Shown here: positions 10,753-20,027 of the stretch, in pieces
Numbering within the stretch: position 1 is the first letter of the stretch
Layout: each line of letters begins with the position of its first letter
Source of the DNA: a virus
Length of the DNA stretch: 20,279 nt
Strand: one strand, 5' to 3'
Virus record (IMG/VR): IMGVR_UViG_3300043395_001531
Coordinates: 1-20,279 of that record
The notes under the pieces: generated by a model
The model's input: only the letters and a program-made list of their open reading frames with translations
Database searches by the model: none
What the model was told of the DNA's origin: nothing
Translations under genes and position numbers: made by a program

Positions 10753-11261
10753 AAAATTTAAACGTATCAAGAAGCGATGAAAAAAATGCTATTTTCAATA
10801 TTGAAAATAAAATAGAAAAAAAATATTCACAACTAAGTGCTGTTAATACTCTTGTATTAATGGTTAGTCCTGATTATTCAGCAACTGCAGCTATGCATGT
10901 AGCTCATGCGTTAAGTAAAAATGGAGAAATGTGTGACATACTTCCTATACATATACCATATCCTGATGAAGATAAAAGTAAATACATTTTAAAAGCTGCA
11001 GATGATATAAAACAATGGCATAACTTTTCTGATAAAACTTATGAAAACTATTTATTAGTTGAGGCAGGTGTTATAAAAGGTGGCACTTATACATGGTTAA
11101 CATCTGTTTTAAAAAATGAAGTTAATGGTGAAATTATTACAAGTACTTTGTATGAAAATATTCATAGTATTTTTAAAAGTGATATAGTAGGTTATTACTA
11201 TGATGCTGAAGTTGTAGATCTTACTTTTTATTATGAACGTGAAAATAATCATTGGAAATAA
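10749..11261 (+). CDS. Putative phosphoribosyltransferase-like fold protein, 170 aa
   Basis: The product starts MKNLNVSRSDEKNAIFNIEN. Residues 34-70 (NTLVLMVSPDYSATAAMHVA, then DILPIHIPYP) look like a Rossmann-type strand-loop-helix-strand. Residues 100-120 (NYLLVEAGVIKGGTYTWLTS) resemble the PRPP-binding loop of phosphoribosyltransferases, in which VDDVxxTGxT binds the ribose phosphate. Here the acidic pair is E105-A106, so the usual DD/ED is incomplete and activity is doubtful. The end (VGYYYDAEVVDLTFYYERENNHW) may carry a substrate-loop aromatic. The gene is coupled by ATGA and TAATG overlaps within the packaging operon. It may be a degenerate enzyme reused structurally. Confidence 0.45.
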   Translation: MKNLNVSRSDEKNAIFNIENKIEKKYSQLSAVNTLVLMVSPDYSATAAMHVAHALSKNGEMCDILPIHIPYPDEDKSKYILKAADDIKQWHNFSDKTYENYLLVEAGVIKGGTYTWLTSVLKNEVNGEIITSTLYENIHSIFKSDIVGYYYDAEVVDLTFYYERENNHWK

Positions 11262-11776
11262 TGGTAAAACTATTTGATATACATGAGGGTGCAATTGTTC
11301 CAAGTGATCATTGCTATACTCTTAAATTTTTAAAGGATATCATAGATCAGTACCCAGATGATCACATGCAGATATTCCTCTATCTATTTTATATGACTTG
11401 TCCTAATCCAGACATGAATCCATTTTTTGATGTAGTAGAGAATGATAAAGAAGAATTGATTCTATCTCAGCTTACTGCAACATTTTCTACAGAAGATGAG
11501 TGTATTATTCATGGATTAGAAATGTGTAAGAAGTTATATGAAACTCCCACGTATCGCGCGTACATAGGTATGAAACACATGCTTGATCGTTTAGCAAGAT
11601 ATATGGAGGTTACTCCTATAGAACATGGTAGAGATGGTAATATTAACTCTCTGGTAAATGCTGCAGCAAAGTTTGAAGCAATACGCATGAGTTTTAAAGG
11701 AGCCTACAAAGATTTAATGGAAGAGCAGAAAGGACAAGCAAGGGGAGGACAACAATTAGGATATGATCAGTTATGA
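11261..11776 (+). CDS. Hypothetical protein upstream of terminase, possible small-terminase candidate, 171 aa
   Basis: I choose ATG 11261 because it overlaps the previous stop as TAATG. A TTG at 11252 would add three residues. The sequence is MVKLFDIHEGAIVPSDHCYT, then a largely helical middle (MCKKLYETPTYRAYIGMKHM) and a Gly/Gln-rich tail (KGQARGGQQLGYDQL). The position two genes before terL and the all-helical character would suit a small terminase subunit or packaging partner. No HTH or TerS motif can be identified, so this is inference from context. The stop overlaps the next ATG. Confidence 0.7.
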   Translation: MVKLFDIHEGAIVPSDHCYTLKFLKDIIDQYPDDHMQIFLYLFYMTCPNPDMNPFFDVVENDKEELILSQLTATFSTEDECIIHGLEMCKKLYETPTYRAYIGMKHMLDRLARYMEVTPIEHGRDGNINSLVNAAAKFEAIRMSFKGAYKDLMEEQKGQARGGQQLGYDQL

Positions 11777-11988
11777 TGCCACCAAATACAAATAATTTAT
11801 TAAGTGTACAAATTCATCTTACGTATTTGAATCCTAATACGTCAATGGGTATTGTATTTATGAGAGAAGTTCCTCGTAGAAATGAACATTTGATATATCA
11901 AGATAAAATGTTTGTTATAAAGGATATTATTTGGCAAGCTGATAAAGAAAAGAAAATAGTAGTAGTATTAGGAGAAATTGAAGATTAA
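11773..11988 (+). CDS. Hypothetical small protein just upstream of terminase, 71 aa
   Basis: The start is ATG 11773 (overlapping the previous TGA) or the adjacent ATG 11776, giving 71 or 70 aa beginning MMPPNTNNLLSVQIHLTYLN. It is strand-rich with alternating hydrophobics (MFVIKDIIWQADKEKKIVVV) and ends LGEIED. This suggests a small beta-sandwich or barrel. No family is known. Its stop overlaps the terL start as TAATG, so the two proteins are probably made together. Confidence 0.65.
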   Translation: MMPPNTNNLLSVQIHLTYLNPNTSMGIVFMREVPRRNEHLIYQDKMFVIKDIIWQADKEKKIVVVLGEIED

Positions 11989-14162
11989 TGTATAAGTCAG
12001 TCCCAACATATAATTGCGAGTCTAAAGAGTGGACTAAAACAGACTTTGAAGAAAGAGAGTCTTTTGTAGACTTTTTAAAAGAGATATTTAAAGAACCTGG
12101 TAAATATGAGTTTGATGAGTGTAGTTTAGAATTTAACTCACAAGCTAGAAAGTTTAATAAAGATAAGTTCTATTGCCCATTTCCTCCAAAGAGTAAAGAT
12201 TTTGTAAAATATTGGGATACTGAAAAAGACAAGTGTCGCAATGGTGTAATCTACAAAAGTGGTGATAAAAATTGGTATTTAACCAGGGATTATTACATGT
12301 GGTTAAATTTCTTACCAATTTATAATAAAGAGGTTAGTAAGTTTACTTTCCCTGATGTACGCGATGCTCAGTATCATATGGCACTTTATGAGGAGTTAGC
12401 AAAACATACTTACAAGCATGCAGCAATTTTAAAGAAACGTCAGATTGCATCCTCTTATTTTCATTCTGCTAAGATGATTAATCTTTACTGGTTTGAAGAG
12501 GGCGCTATTAGCAAGATGGCAGGATCTCTTAAAGACTACGTTGCAGAAAAAGGTACATGGCGTTTCTTAGAGGAGTATCGTAACTTCTTGAATACTCATA
12601 CAGCATGGTACAGACCATCAACCCCTGACAAGGTTCTTAACTGGGAGCAAAAGATTGAGGTTAACCAAGGAGGTAGAAAACGAGATGTGGGTTTAAAATC
12701 TGTACTTATTGGATTAGTACTTGAGAAAGACCCAACAAATGGAGTAGGGGGACCTTGTACTTTGTTCTTTCATGAGGAAGCTGGTATTGCCCCACACATG
12801 GGTAAGACACTGGAGTATTTGCTACCAGCCATGAAATCAGGTATGATTTATACTGGTCAATTTGTAGTAGCAGGATCTGTGGGGGATTTGGAACAATGCG
12901 AACCACTTAAAGAACTTATACATAATCCTGATTCTAAAGATGTATTAGCTGTTGAGACTAATCTTATGGATGAGAATAACCAAACAGGAATGTGTGGTTT
13001 GTTTATTCCAGAACAATGGAGTATGATTCCTTGCATAGATCAGTGGGGTAACAGTAAGGTTGAGGAAGCTATGGATATGATACGTGCAGAAAGAGAAATC
13101 TGGAAAAAAACTCTGAGACCTGATGAGTATCAACTTCGTGTTTCTCAGAAACCTATGTACATCTCAGAAGCGTTTTCATCACGTGAAGACAGTGTTTTTC
13201 CTTTACACTTGGTTGCAAAACAGTTACGACGTATCCAAGACAAGACTTATTTTACTGAATACTTAGATCTTAGTAGGGATGAACAAGGTAAAATAGTAGC
13301 TAAGGAGTCTAAGAAGATTCCTATTATGGAGTTTCCTATAACTGCTAAAACTCAGGATAAAGAAGGTGTAGTATGCGTTTATGAAAGACCTGTAAAAGAT
13401 CCCACATTTGGAATGTATTATGCGTCTATTGACCCTGTTGCAGAAGGTAAGACCACTACTTCAGAATCTTTGTGTTCTATATATGTTTATAAAACAGCAC
13501 AGGAGGTTACACGTCACAAGAAAGATGGTACTATTGAGCAGATTATAGAACGCGATAAAATTGTTGCTAGTTGGTGTGGTCGTTTTGATGACCTACAAAA
13601 AACACATGAACGTCTAGAAATGATTATAGAGTGGTATAATGCTTGGACTATTGTGGAAAATAACATTAGTTTATTTATACAATATATGATTTCTAAAAGA
13701 AAACAGAAGTATCTTGTACCCAAAAATCAGATACTTTTCTTGAAAGAGATTATGAGTAACACAAACGTATATCAAGAATATGGTTGGAGAAACGTAGGTA
13801 ATATCTTTAGAGGTCACTTAGTTTCTTATGCTGTACAGTTTTTAGAAGAAGCCTTAGATCATGAAACTAAGTCTGATGGAGAGATTGTAAGAACCACTCA
13901 TGGTGTAGAACGCATACCAGATCCTATGTTATTAAAAGAGATGCAAGCTTACCGCAAGGGTCTTAACGTGGATAGATTAGTAGCATTTTGTTCTTTAGTT
14001 GCATTTGCTAAGGTTCAAGAGTCAAATAGAGGTTATTCCAAGCGTGTAGAGAAGGAAGAAGGTTTGGATAATACAAATAAAATGCGTACATTATTTAGTA
14101 AGACGTCCTTTCGTAATATAGGGGGGATGAAACCTAGAAGTCCTTTTAAAAATTTTAGATAA
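11988..14162 (+). CDS. terL: Terminase large subunit (ATPase and nuclease), crAss-like
   Basis: 724 aa, the length range of crAss-like large terminases. The N-terminal ATPase domain shows a diverged Walker A region, KKRQIASSYFHSAK (149-162), in the position of R-Q-x-G-x-S/T; a Walker B strand TLFFHEEAG (258-266), with the HEE acidic pair; and the coupling motif VVAGSVGDLE (293-302). The C-terminal RNase H-like nuclease domain shows SIDPVAEG with Asp482, VENN with Glu557 and NVDRLVAF with Asp662, the expected D-E-D metal triad. The protein would bind the portal, translocate DNA and cut concatemers. It starts in a TAATG overlap and is followed one base later by the portal gene. The lysine-poor Walker A is normal for many terminases of this type. 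Confidence 0.9.
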   Translation: MYKSVPTYNCESKEWTKTDFEERESFVDFLKEIFKEPGKYEFDECSLEFNSQARKFNKDKFYCPFPPKSKDFVKYWDTEKDKCRNGVIYKSGDKNWYLTRDYYMWLNFLPIYNKEVSKFTFPDVRDAQYHMALYEELAKHTYKHAAILKKRQIASSYFHSAKMINLYWFEEGAISKMAGSLKDYVAEKGTWRFLEEYRNFLNTHTAWYRPSTPDKVLNWEQKIEVNQGGRKRDVGLKSVLIGLVLEKDPTNGVGGPCTLFFHEEAGIAPHMGKTLEYLLPAMKSGMIYTGQFVVAGSVGDLEQCEPLKELIHNPDSKDVLAVETNLMDENNQTGMCGLFIPEQWSMIPCIDQWGNSKVEEAMDMIRAEREIWKKTLRPDEYQLRVSQKPMYISEAFSSREDSVFPLHLVAKQLRRIQDKTYFTEYLDLSRDEQGKIVAKESKKIPIMEFPITAKTQDKEGVVCVYERPVKDPTFGMYYASIDPVAEGKTTTSESLCSIYVYKTAQEVTRHKKDGTIEQIIERDKIVASWCGRFDDLQKTHERLEMIIEWYNAWTIVENNISLFIQYMISKRKQKYLVPKNQILFLKEIMSNTNVYQEYGWRNVGNIFRGHLVSYAVQFLEEALDHETKSDGEIVRTTHGVERIPDPMLLKEMQAYRKGLNVDRLVAFCSLVAFAKVQESNRGYSKRVEKEEGLDNTNKMRTLFSKTSFRNIGGMKPRSPFKNFR

Positions 14163-14163
14163 G

Positions 14164-16896
14164 ATGCCAAAAATTTACAACGCATTACAGTTAAAAAATG
14201 GTGCAAGAGCAGAGTATAATCGTATGGGTACAATTACCCAACCTGTTCAATTCTTACTAAGCGATGAAAAGGATGAGTCTTGGGGTGCATGGAATATGGA
14301 CTGGTTGGAGATGCAAGGATTGAAACAAATTCGCAGAAATGCACGCAGACTCTTAAAGAACTATAAACTTGCTAATGGAATTATTGACAGAACAGATTAT
14401 TTAGTAGAGGAAGATAATGAAGCTGCTGATTTAATTGAAACTCTTACAAAAGATGATTCTGGTGCATTTGAATTAAAGTTTTTCCCCATTATTCCTAATG
14501 TTGTTAATGTCATGCTTGGTGAATTTGCTAAGCGTAATGATAAGATTTCCTATCGTGCAGTAGATGACACCTCCTTTAATGAGATGTTAGAAGCTAAAAG
14601 AAAAATGGTTGAAGATAACCTTTTAGCGTATGCTGAACAAAAGATGATGCAAACCATTGAACAGATGGGATTAAACATGGAAGATGAACAACAGGCGCAG
14701 CAAGCACAGCAAATGATGGCTCCTGAAAATTTAAAGAGTCTTCCTGAAATTGAACAATTTTTTAAGAAAGATTACAGATCTTTAGTAGAACAGTGGGCAA
14801 CACATCAACATAACGTGGATGAAGAAAGATTCATGATGCGTGAGTTGGAGAATATTGCATTCCGTGATATGTTGATTACTGATAGGGAGTTCTGGCATTT
14901 TAAAATGAATGAGGATGACTTTGATATTGAAGTCTGGAATCCCGTTCTTACATTCTATCATAAGTCTCCTGAAGCAAGATACATTTCTCAATCTAACTGG
15001 GTAGGTCGTTTAGATCTTATGACTTTATCTGACATCATAGATAAGTATGGTTGGATGATGACAGGAGATCAATTAAAATCTCTTGAGTCTATTTATCCTA
15101 CAAAAGCTGCAGGATACATGCTTCCAGGTGTACAAAATGACGGTAGTTTCTACGATGCTACTAGATCTCATGAATGGAATACACAAGGTCCTTCACTTGG
15201 AATGCGTCAATTTTTGAGTGCTAGAGATACTTTTGTAAATACAGGTGACGACATTTTATTTAGGATCTTAAATGAGTCTGAAGACTTGTCTGACTTATCT
15301 AATATGAATCTTTTACGTGTTACTACATCATATTGGAAGTCTCAGAGAATGGTTGGACATCTCATAAAAATTGATGAGGATGGATTTGTTACAGAAGAAA
15401 TTGTTGATGAAAATTATTTAGTTACAGAAAAACCTATATACGATACTTCTATAATGAAGAAAAAGTGTCGTGAAACTTTAATGTATGGTGAACATATTGA
15501 TTGGATTTGGATTAACCAAGTATGGGGAGGAATTAAGATTGGTCCTAACAGACCAAGTTTTTATGGAAACATTGATGCTAATGGTTTTCAGCCTTTGTAT
15601 CTAAATGTAAAACCTATTCCATTCCAGTTTAAAGGTGACTTTAGTTTGTACGGATGTAAACTTCCTGTAGAAGGTTCTGTATTTAGTGATCGTAATACTA
15701 AGAGTACATCTCTTGTAGATAAGATGAAACCTTATCAAATTGGATATAATCTAGTAAATAACCAGATTGCAGATATTCTTATTGATGAGTTAGGTACAGT
15801 TATCATGTTGGATCAGAATGCTTTACCTAAACATTCAATGGGTGAAGATTGGGGACATGATAATTTTTCTAAAGCATATGTTGCTATGAAGAATTTCCAG
15901 ATGTTACCTTTGGATACTTCTATTACTAATACAGAGAATGCCCTTAACTTCCAGCATTATCAAGTTCTAAATCTAGAACAGACTCAAAGATTAATGTCAC
16001 GTATTCAGCTTGCTAATCACTTTAAACAGCAAGCGTATGAAACTATTGGGGTAAATCCTCAACGCATGGGTCAGGTAATTGCACAAGAAACTGCAACAGG
16101 TGTACAGCAAGCAGTAAACGCATCTTATGCTCAGACTGAAATGTATTTTGTACAGCATTCTGAACAACTGATGCCTCGTATACATCAAATGCGTACAGAC
16201 TTAGCACAGTATTATCACTCTACTAAACATAGTGTAAGATTGCAATATGTAACATCTCTTGATGAAAAAGTTAATTTTGAGATGAATGGTACTGATTTAT
16301 TGTCTAGAGAACTAAACATTTTTGCTTCTACTAAGGTGAATCAAAAAATGTTGCTAGAACAGATTCGTCAGTTAGCAATGAACAATAATACTGCTGGTGC
16401 GTCTATTTATGATTTAGGTAATATTCTTAAAGCAGATTCTCTTGCTGAGATTACTCACACTATGAAAGGTATTGAAGAGAAGGTTAATGCAGCAAAACAA
16501 CAAGAACAACAAGCAATGCAAGAAACTGAGAAAATGAGGCAAGATGCTGAAACTCAACGTCAAGAAGCAATGCTTAAGTTCCAAGCAGAACAAAAAGCTA
16601 TGGATCGTCAAAATGATGTTCAGATTGCTGAGATACGTTCTGCAGGATATACAGGAATGGTTGACCTTAACAAAGATCAGCAAAGTGATTACATTGATAC
16701 TCTTGAATACCTTGATAAAAAGAATGCGCAAGAACAAGGAACAGCTCTTGCAAGAGAGAAGGAACTTAACAAAAATGCAATAGATCAACAGAAGGTAAGT
16801 CTACAAAGACAAGAGTTACAAACTCGTAAAGAGATTGCAGATAAACAGCTTCAAGTAGCTCGTACAAATAAGAATAAGTACGACAAAGAAAAATAA
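14164..16896 (+). CDS. Portal protein, crAss-like
   Basis: 910 aa, starting MPKIYNALQLKNGARAEYNR. It follows terL by a single base, the standard place for a portal. The N-terminal region (LEMQGLKQIRRNARRLLKNY) and the long segment with EFAKRNDKISYRAV and the aromatic-rich wing (EHIDWIWINQVWGGIKIGPN) agree with the large portal proteins of crAss-like and P22-like podoviruses. Residues about 540-680 contain QTQRLMSRIQLANHFKQQAY and GVNPQRMGQV, stem and crown-like helices. From about residue 772 to the end the protein is a Gln/Glu/Lys-rich coiled coil, consistent with an extended barrel at the capsid interior. It forms a dodecameric DNA gate at one capsid vertex. Confidence 0.88.
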   Translation: MPKIYNALQLKNGARAEYNRMGTITQPVQFLLSDEKDESWGAWNMDWLEMQGLKQIRRNARRLLKNYKLANGIIDRTDYLVEEDNEAADLIETLTKDDSGAFELKFFPIIPNVVNVMLGEFAKRNDKISYRAVDDTSFNEMLEAKRKMVEDNLLAYAEQKMMQTIEQMGLNMEDEQQAQQAQQMMAPENLKSLPEIEQFFKKDYRSLVEQWATHQHNVDEERFMMRELENIAFRDMLITDREFWHFKMNEDDFDIEVWNPVLTFYHKSPEARYISQSNWVGRLDLMTLSDIIDKYGWMMTGDQLKSLESIYPTKAAGYMLPGVQNDGSFYDATRSHEWNTQGPSLGMRQFLSARDTFVNTGDDILFRILNESEDLSDLSNMNLLRVTTSYWKSQRMVGHLIKIDEDGFVTEEIVDENYLVTEKPIYDTSIMKKKCRETLMYGEHIDWIWINQVWGGIKIGPNRPSFYGNIDANGFQPLYLNVKPIPFQFKGDFSLYGCKLPVEGSVFSDRNTKSTSLVDKMKPYQIGYNLVNNQIADILIDELGTVIMLDQNALPKHSMGEDWGHDNFSKAYVAMKNFQMLPLDTSITNTENALNFQHYQVLNLEQTQRLMSRIQLANHFKQQAYETIGVNPQRMGQVIAQETATGVQQAVNASYAQTEMYFVQHSEQLMPRIHQMRTDLAQYYHSTKHSVRLQYVTSLDEKVNFEMNGTDLLSRELNIFASTKVNQKMLLEQIRQLAMNNNTAGASIYDLGNILKADSLAEITHTMKGIEEKVNAAKQQEQQAMQETEKMRQDAETQRQEAMLKFQAEQKAMDRQNDVQIAEIRSAGYTGMVDLNKDQQSDYIDTLEYLDKKNAQEQGTALAREKELNKNAIDQQKVSLQRQELQTRKEIADKQLQVARTNKNKYDKEK

Positions 16897-16906
16897 TAGC
16901 GATATA

Positions 16907-16983
16907 GTGTTCAAAAATTATAGCTTACCTCTGAGGGATGTAAATTTTTGAAATTTATATTGTACATTATATATGAAGAACAC
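16907..16983 (+). ncRNA. Structured intergenic element before the scaffold gene
   Basis: GTGTTC (16907-16912) and GAACAC (16978-16983) can close a domain that contains the 7-bp hairpin TAAATTT-TTG-AAATTTA. The same closing sequences, also followed by A-rich leader and an ATG, bound the element at 8706-8832. The interior sequences differ. Located between portal and scaffold genes in the only gap longer than 100 bp of this operon, it may be a processing site, attenuator or leader element. Confidence 0.4.
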
Positions 16984-16985
16984 AC

Positions 16986-17006
16986 TAAACCAACTAAAAT
17001 TTTATG
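16986..17006 (+). promoter_or_regulatory. AAACCAACT translation-leader motif, copy 2
   Basis: TAAACCAACTAAAATTTT directly precedes the scaffold ATG, nearly identical to the sequence before the gene at 20189 and similar to that before 8089. The constant part is AAACCAACT followed by an A/T run of 7-9 bases and ATG. Confidence 0.5.
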
Positions 17007-18272
17007 AGTACTGATAAAAACGGAGCAGCTATTGATAGCGTCACAATTGACAATATTGATGACTTCTTACCAATGCCAGGTGCAGATAGTATTGTTACTG
17101 CAGATGAAGAAGGTGTAAAAGCACCAGCAAATGTCTTTAGTAAAGGTACAAAAGCTGCAGATTTGAGTTTCTTGGATAATGATGATTCAGATGATGATTC
17201 AGATGATTCAGGTGAACCAAAGAAGATTAATGTTGATAAAGCATTAGCAGCATTGGATGAAGATTTAGCAAATGGAGATGATGACAATCAAGACCCTGCT
17301 GCAAACAAGGGAAGAAAAAAAGTAGATAAGAGCGGTCTTATTGATACTTTTTCTAAACTTATTGAAGAAGGTTTGATTATGCCTTTTGAGGATGACAAAC
17401 CTTTAGAGGAGTATTCTATGAAGGATTGGAAGGAGTTGATTCAAGCAAACTTTGAACATCGTGAAAATTCTATAAGAGAACAAACTCCAAAAGAGTTCTT
17501 TGAATCACTGCCAGGCGAATTGCAGTATGCTGCAGAGTATGTCGCTAGAGGTGGTACTGACATGAAAGGTTTGTTTAGAGCACTTGCTGCTGTAGAAGAA
17601 ACTCGTTCTCTTGACGCAGGAAATCCTGATCATCAAGAAATGATTGTGCGTCAGTATCTACAAGCTACTAACTTTGGTAACGGAGATCAAGATTTGATTG
17701 AAGAACAAATTGAAGAATGGATTGATGCTGGAACCTTAAACAAAAAAGCACAACAATTTAAACCAAAGTTAGATCAAAAAGAAGAAGAGGTTCTTCAAAT
17801 GAAACTTGCACAGCAAGAACAATTCCGTCAACAACAGCAACAGCAAAAAGAAGCTTACATGTCTAACATCTATCACACCCTTAAACCAGCTGAGTTAAAT
17901 GGTGTAAAGATTGATGCTAAACGTCAGAAGTTCTTGTGGGATGAATTAACCACTGTAAAGTATGGTTCAATGACAGGAAAACCTACAAACTTACTAGGTA
18001 AGCTTTTGGAAGAGTATCAGTTTGGTAAAGAACCAAGATATGATTTGATTGCAGAAACTCTTTGGTTATTGTCTGATCCAGATGATTATAAAGAGAATCT
18101 TCGCAAACAAGCAAAGAATGAGGTTGCTGCAGAAACTGCACGCAAACTTAAAACAGAGGAAGCACGTAAAATTTCATCTTCAGTATCAAATGATGATGAT
18201 GATGACAGTGTAAGACCTCAACGTAGACAACAAGGTGGTTTGAAAAAACCAGTTAACATATTTAAACGATAA
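17004..18272 (+). CDS. Putative head scaffold or assembly protein, acidic, 422 aa
   Basis: The protein sits between portal and capsid genes, the usual scaffold position. It starts MSTDKNGAAIDSVTIDNIDD, has an Asp/Ser-rich low-complexity stretch at residues 58-70 and another acidic patch (DDDNQD, 92-97), then a helical middle. A Gln-rich coiled coil lies near residues 255-290 (EEEVLQMKLAQQEQFRQQQQ), followed by a second acidic run and the basic tail RPQRRQQGGLKKPVNIFKR. Scaffold proteins are typically acidic, helical and end in a basic capsid-binding tail, which fits. No sequence family was confirmed. The Asp/Ser region is encoded by a GATGATTCA-type codon repeat. Confidence 0.7.
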   Translation: MSTDKNGAAIDSVTIDNIDDFLPMPGADSIVTADEEGVKAPANVFSKGTKAADLSFLDNDDSDDDSDDSGEPKKINVDKALAALDEDLANGDDDNQDPAANKGRKKVDKSGLIDTFSKLIEEGLIMPFEDDKPLEEYSMKDWKELIQANFEHRENSIREQTPKEFFESLPGELQYAAEYVARGGTDMKGLFRALAAVEETRSLDAGNPDHQEMIVRQYLQATNFGNGDQDLIEEQIEEWIDAGTLNKKAQQFKPKLDQKEEEVLQMKLAQQEQFRQQQQQQKEAYMSNIYHTLKPAELNGVKIDAKRQKFLWDELTTVKYGSMTGKPTNLLGKLLEEYQFGKEPRYDLIAETLWLLSDPDDYKENLRKQAKNEVAAETARKLKTEEARKISSSVSNDDDDDSVRPQRRQQGGLKKPVNIFKR

Positions 18273-18307
18273 CACACTTTATATTAACTTTTAATTTTTA
18301 AAAACAG

Positions 18308-19969
18308 ATGAGTACACCAGTTTTAAACAACGGTCTCTTTTTACGCGACACTAACTACAAGGTTAGTTCTCACGTAGACAGCTACCATTTGGTGAACATG
18401 CTTAAGTCTTCTGAACCCATGGATTTGGGTCCTGTTGATTTGTGGGCAATGTCACAAAAGGTAGAAATGCCTCTTTATCAGATGGCATCTTTTGGTGGTA
18501 AGAACACCATTTTAGTAGACAATCCACGCGGAGAGTACAAGTGGCAAACTCCTGTAGTACAGGATCTTCCTTACATTGTTGAGGATATTGAAGCTGCTTC
18601 TACAATTTTGGGTCAAGATGGTACTACTTTCAAAATCAAGTTGAACAAGCGTTCTTTTGGTCATGGTGATATTATCACTTATGATAAGTACAAAGGAGAG
18701 GAATTGTTCATCACTGCTGATGATATCTTGCCTGCTGGCGATGGTTTCATCTACACTGTACAATTGGTTAACAAAAATAACACTGCTCAACTAGAGCATA
18801 AGTATTTGAAACCAGGTACTAAGTTCTTCCGTAAAGGTTCTGCACGTGGAGAATATGGTGAGAAGTTTTCTGACATTGGTGAATTGAATGCAGGTTTCCG
18901 TGAGTACTACAACTTTGTTGGTGGTGCTGAAGCTCACGTACACTACTCTGTATCTTCTCGTGCAGAAATGATGATGAAAGGTGGAATGAATGCTGATGGT
19001 ACAGTTCCTGTAACTGAAATCTGGCGTTCATTTGATGCTAACATCGCTAAAGATCCTTCTTTGACTAACATTGATGCAATGGTTAGCAAGATGGGTAAAG
19101 ACTATATCAAGAAAGCTTATGACAATGGTGATTTGAGTCGCACTTTCGTTACTAAGATGGAAGCTGCTCACTTGAGTAAAATTGCTAATGACATTGAGAC
19201 ATACTTGATGTGGGGTAAAGGTGGTCGCATTAAGCAAGATGGACCAGATGATATCCGTTTGTCTGTAGGTTTGTGGGATCAGTTGGATAACTCATTCAAG
19301 CGTATCTACAACAAGAGTGGATTTAACTTGGAGTTGTTCCGTTCTGAAATCTTCAACTTCTACAATGGTAAGGTTGAATTTAAAGGACCAGATCCTTCAC
19401 GTCAAATCATTGTTCAAACTGGTATGGCTGGTATGAAGATGGTTAATGAGGCTATCAAGAAAGAAGCATTCAATATTGCTGGTGCAACAATGGGACAATC
19501 TAACGCTTTGTTCACTGACATGTCTAAAGCAGGTATTGGTGCTATCTCTGGTAACAACGCTATGGATTTGAACTTTGGATTTGCTTTCACAAGTTACACA
19601 ATTCCTTTCTTGGCAAATGTGAAGTTTGTATTGAATCCTGCGTTTGATAACGTACACACCAATGACATTGAGAACCCAATCATCGATGGTTTCCCATTGT
19701 CTTCTTATAACTTTATTGTATTCGATATCACTGATAACACTAATGACAACATCTTCTTGTTGAAAATGAAGTGGGATAGTGAATTGAAATGGTTCTATCA
19801 GAACGGTACTATGGACTACATGGGACGCTCACAAGGGTTTGCCTCTGTTGGTAACTTCAATGGTTACAGAGTGTTCATGAGTCAGATGATGCCTTCTATC
19901 TGGGTTAAGGACCCAACCAAAGTTCTTAAAATTGTGATGCGCAACCCCATCACAGGTGGTTCATTCTAA
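18308..19969 (+). CDS. Major capsid protein, crAss-like (HK97 fold)
   Basis: 553 aa beginning MSTPVLNNGLFLRDTNYKVS. It follows the scaffold-like gene by 35 bp and is the expected size for a crAss-like capsid subunit. The composition is balanced, with many short strands and no low-complexity sequence. Segments such as FRKGSARGEYGEKFSDIGEL and PFLANVKFVLNPAFDNVHTN resemble what I recall of crAss-like capsid proteins. Codons look optimised compared with the leftward genes (many TTC, AAC, GGT), as expected for a highly expressed gene. Its stop lies within a short inverted repeat GGTTC/GAACC, followed by strong hairpins from 19987. Folding may depend on the GroES-like protein encoded at 8331. Confidence 0.88.
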   Translation: MSTPVLNNGLFLRDTNYKVSSHVDSYHLVNMLKSSEPMDLGPVDLWAMSQKVEMPLYQMASFGGKNTILVDNPRGEYKWQTPVVQDLPYIVEDIEAASTILGQDGTTFKIKLNKRSFGHGDIITYDKYKGEELFITADDILPAGDGFIYTVQLVNKNNTAQLEHKYLKPGTKFFRKGSARGEYGEKFSDIGELNAGFREYYNFVGGAEAHVHYSVSSRAEMMMKGGMNADGTVPVTEIWRSFDANIAKDPSLTNIDAMVSKMGKDYIKKAYDNGDLSRTFVTKMEAAHLSKIANDIETYLMWGKGGRIKQDGPDDIRLSVGLWDQLDNSFKRIYNKSGFNLELFRSEIFNFYNGKVEFKGPDPSRQIIVQTGMAGMKMVNEAIKKEAFNIAGATMGQSNALFTDMSKAGIGAISGNNAMDLNFGFAFTSYTIPFLANVKFVLNPAFDNVHTNDIENPIIDGFPLSSYNFIVFDITDNTNDNIFLLKMKWDSELKWFYQNGTMDYMGRSQGFASVGNFNGYRVFMSQMMPSIWVKDPTKVLKIVMRNPITGGSF

Positions 19970-19986
19970 GGAACCCTGAAGGTACA

Positions 19987-20023
19987 GTAATCCAGGAGGG
20001 CATTAAAATCCTCCTGGAATTAC
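19987..20023 (+). terminator. Strong hairpin after the capsid gene
   Basis: GTAAT plus CCAGGAGG (19987-19999) pairs with CCTCCTGG, a bulged A and ATTAC (20010-20023), giving a 13-bp stem around a 10-nt loop. It begins 18 bp after the capsid stop. No T-run follows, so it may protect the 3' end or reduce read-through rather than fully terminate. Confidence 0.5.
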
Positions 20024-20027
20024 ACTA

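Noticed and set aside
17160-17220. Short GAT/TCA repeat as a possible recombination site
   Set aside because: It is explained by the Asp/Ser-rich coding sequence of the scaffold-like protein.
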